A program made the position numbers and the translations under genes. Positions 60,864-64,000 of a stretch of 64,000 bases of DNA are shown here, piece after piece (within the stretch, counting starts at the first letter, position 1; each line of letters opens with the position of its first letter). The DNA comes from Anticarsia gemmatalis. Taxonomy: Eukaryota > Arthropoda > Insecta > Lepidoptera > Erebidae. The stretch is taken from positions 11,387,001 through 11,451,000 of the forward strand of contig NC_134776.1 of assembly GCF_050436995.1 (NCBI RefSeq). The letters run 5' to 3'. Under the pieces are notes generated by a model. It was not told the origin of the DNA. It saw only the letters and a list, made by a program, of their open reading frames with translations, and did no database searches.

Positions 60864-63633
60864 AATTTATATTTGCCTTTAAAATGACGTAGGTGTGTTC
60901 GACAGGGATACATCATACGTGAAAAGTTTCAAATGCGATTAATTGCTAACAGCTGAGGAAGGTTGTGTATCAAACAACACGTATAAAATATGCGCATATC
61001 GTTCGAACTGCATAACCTTTTTGTTGGTTTTAGCACTACCAAACTGCTATGTGCCTACAACGTTTTGTTTGACAGCCGGATAGACTTAGTTTGCATATTT
61101 TCAGCAAATATTTAAACGAGATAGTGGGACAGTGACAGCCTAAAGCCGATAGTTTAGTCTGACCGAGTTTAAAATATACATACAGTGGCTGGGTTATCCT
61201 CAAGAAGTTTGCTTGCGGGGGCTCTATAAACGGATTAAAGCATGACATGAAGTGTGGCCATCCGTATCTGAGCAACGCGCTATGGAACTTTAAATTAAGT
61301 TATCCATCGAAACTGCGATATGGGAACTACATACAGTTCGTTATGGAGCAAGTTTATCTTGGTGTATCATATTAATTAGTGATGTCCCTTTCAATGGAGC
61401 TCCATGTTGCTACTTCAGTGTTAGTGTCGAGCGTATAACTTTGATACTGGAAACATATTTTGGTGTAGTTTCAAATGTTAGTGTTCGCTGATTTGTCCGT
61501 TCATTTAATTGGGACTGTTGAGATTTTGATAAGAATAAAGATAAACACAAGCTCACTATGAAATTAATACAGAAGCATTAGAAAACTAGTCGCTTTTCGA
61601 CACGTGTCATAGTGTACCCACAGTTTACCAGTGCAATAAAGAAAAAAGAGTAAAGTTGCTTGTTAGGATTTAATAATAGTTGCTAGCTAACAGTCCGTGG
61701 TGATCTTTTCACCGTTTCTGAGTACAGCCTGTACAAATTTCTCGCGTGAAATTGACACGTTGCGGTACTGCGTCCAACTGTCGCGTAATACTGGGAAACA
61801 GTTATATTGCAGGAAAACACGACACATGTTAGAACTAGTTACTATTCTGACATTTAATGAAAGGAGCCTTTGAATTCAACCTTGTCTTATACCTCTATAT
61901 AAATTGGCAATATAATCTTTAAATAATACGATTATAGGTACTTATTCAAGTTGCGAAATTGACAACTGAAAATACAATTTAAAAATGTTGTAGTATAAAG
62001 CAATGTAACGTTATTTTAAATACATATTTAGAAATTAAAGATTTTTTATTATTTTCGTTTTAGCTGAATAAATATTTTCTGTGTATCATAAATATTTGGG
62101 CATATTCACGCTTGTGCTTGAATAACTTGAGTACCGAAGCTTGAACGTTTAGTTATTTATTTTTCTATATTTTAAGCCTGGAATTTGAGGCGTTCATAAT
62201 GGGTTTTAAAGTTATGCCTCAATGGAATAAAATCTAAAGGTGAGGTTACTTAAGTGAAGACCTCTGTTCACTCCAAGCACTTCAATTTAATTATGATTAA
62301 GGCCTATCATTTTAAATCTTTACTAAAGAATTATACCATTTGTTTATTCATAGTGGTGCTAGAAACACACAGTATACCTATTTATTAAAATATTAATATT
62401 ATGTATGGATATAGGACACCAACAAAATTTCCTCTTTTTTAAAAATAACCCCATACCCTACAGTAATCCGTGTATTATGGAAACATTAAGCTTTATACTA
62501 GCACCTGCAGCTGACTGGAGCTCTTTCTTTTTTCATTTTTCAACACTTTAAAGGCACACTCAAGTGCAAAAGCAATAATTAATTATGTTATAATCTTGCC
62601 GAGGAAAGGAGCCTCTAACTAGGCTCAAAAGCTTTGCTAAGACTACTTGAACAAACCCTGAGCTTATTTATTTTTAAATAATATAATTATGAAGAACATT
62701 TTCTGAGTCCTGGCGGGCTTAAGAGTTAAGTGGAAAGTTTCCTACACACGTACAACTACATAGTCCTTACATGTAATGTAATATGTACATTTATATTAAT
62801 GATTCAATTTACTAATTCTCTTACGTTGAACCAGTAATACATTTAATTCGTCATCTATTATTATAATCTGGAACAGATTTTGTGAGTAATCCGTTCCAAG
62901 CCTTTGTGGATTGTTGAACATCAGTCAAGTAATCGACGGTTGGTAATCAATATGCACAGTATTCGATACGAGGTCCATGTTTGCGTAACATGACGCATAC
63001 GTATGTGTGTCAGCACACTACACACAACAGAAGATTAATATCAGAACATTAGGTTAGACTGCTACCGATTGGTGATCCATCCAAAACTTGATATGGCCAT
63101 TTGTACTTGGACGTAACATGGCGATGTCGCGGAACGGTTATGCGCTACGATATCGCTATACTTATATCGTAGACTTTCGTAGCAAAATGCTACACATATT
63201 AAAAGTCCAACGAATCTATAACAAAGTTTCAGTGGGGACACGTAAGTTTCTAGAATCCAAATTTTCGTCGACCTTCAATTTTGTATCGGAGTTTTATATT
63301 TTCAATTTTATTTAACTTTAGAGGAAGAGCTCTGAACGTTCACGTCTAAGCAAGACATATTGAGTGTTCAAGCGCCCGCGGAAGCTAATCCTACGTACAT
63401 AGAAACCAATTAAGAAACTATTTGGTACAAGCTAGGAGCTGACACTGCAGACTTTCGGGACGTTTACAACTATGTCTCCGGGTTATCGTTAAGCTAAGTT
63501 TAGATACTACGGTACACGTCAGACTCAGTGTGTAAATCAAATGTCTCTCGTTGCATTGCGACCCGATAATAAGTGTGAAGGTAATGTGTGATGAACAATA
63601 GCTTGATTTTCTACTTATCTATTTATCTTTATA
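60864..63633. other. Upstream flank of the minus-strand gene
   Basis: AT-rich. The promoter of the minus-strand gene should lie just above 60864, but I see no clear TATA or initiator. Frames at 61036-61275 and 63088-63315 have no motif. No repeat was recognised before the Helitron at 63634. Confidence 0.4.
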
Positions 63634-64000
63634 CTAGCTGACCCGCGCAACTTCGCTTGCGTCACATAAGAGAGGATGGATCAGAATTTTTGTAACACTT
63701 TTTACTGTTACTCTGCTCCTATTGGTCGTAGCGTGATGATATAAAATATGCTTTTTTTTCACGAAAAATATTCTCAAAATTATTTATATCTCTTAAAGAA
63801 ATCGCGCTAAGGCATATCCGCCATTAAAACAGTTGCCATGACAACGGAATTTTGTTAATTAAGTGTCATGATAATATTGAATATTCGCGACTTCATTCGC
63901 CACCTGAATTTTCCCGGGAAATGCGTGATTTTCCCGGGATAAAAAGTAGCCTATGTCCTTTCTCGGGTATCAAAATATCTCCATGCCAAATTTCATGCAA
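63634..64000 (-). mobile_element. Helitron, minus orientation, cut by the window end
   Basis: Read on the minus strand, its 3' end is GGTCAGCTAG followed by T, as in the copies at 21465 and 46325. It is longer inside than the 46325 copy, with about 170 extra bases (63750-63935) including a repeated TTTTCCCGGGA. Strings shared with the 46325 copy include TGGTCGTAGCGTGATGATAT and CCAAATTTCATGCAA. The 5' end lies beyond the window. Confidence 0.85.

Noticed and set aside
1..64000. CRISPR arrays, tRNA, rRNA, bacterial operons
   Set aside because: None seen. The gene structure is eukaryotic, and the repeated units are transposons and microsatellites.

Overview
The window looks like nuclear DNA of a moth or butterfly. 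It is AT-rich, its genes are small exons separated by kilobase introns with GT..AG junctions, and it carries repeat families that I recognise as typical of Lepidoptera: short Helitrons ending in CTAG, a SINE-like repeat, palindromic MITEs and a TTAA-flanked piggyBac-type element. No bacterial, organellar or rRNA/tRNA features were seen. All names come from recognition of the translated sequence; no database search was possible.

Left half (about 2.8-30 kb, + strand): a WDR47 (nemitin) homologue. Two alternative first coding units, 3041-3791 (two exons) and 6982-7539 (one exon), both end in phase 0. Either can splice to the common exons 10866-11095, 17951-18128, 22442-22585, 24471-24626, 27614-27833 and 28003-28148. 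The predicted proteins are 580 and 543 aa: a disordered, Ser/Arg-rich head followed by a seven-bladed WD40 propeller, with most blades in their own exon. The LisH/CTLH half of vertebrate WDR47 is not visible here. The introns hold a 1 kb long-TIR element (13270-14296) and a complete 250 bp Helitron (21465-21714).

Middle (30-36 kb): the space between two convergent genes. It holds a piggyBac-type element (33323-34584) that contains an apparently intact two-exon gene for a 183 aa protein with a BESS-like C-terminus, followed by a SINE-like repeat (34953-35292).

Right half (36.3-60.9 kb, - strand): an unrecognised small gene. Five exons join with matching phases (60839-60807, 54597-54514, 47881-47737, 41677-41549, then one of two alternative last exons). 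Last exon A (37242-37088) gives 181 aa and has a poly(A) hexamer close behind it. Last exon B (36516-36284) reaches a TGA-C stop after 151 aa but stays open in the same frame for 55 more codons, encoding a basic, polyproline peptide. The protein carries a PP1-type RVxF docking motif (KKHVQF). The introns contain Helitrons, a head-to-tail MITE pair and other hairpins. The last 3 kb of the window has no gene and ends inside another Helitron.

Best leads: the TGA-C readthrough or recent-nonsense candidate with alternative last exons in the minus-strand gene; the spliced BESS-like cargo gene in the TTAA element; and the dual N-termini of WDR47.
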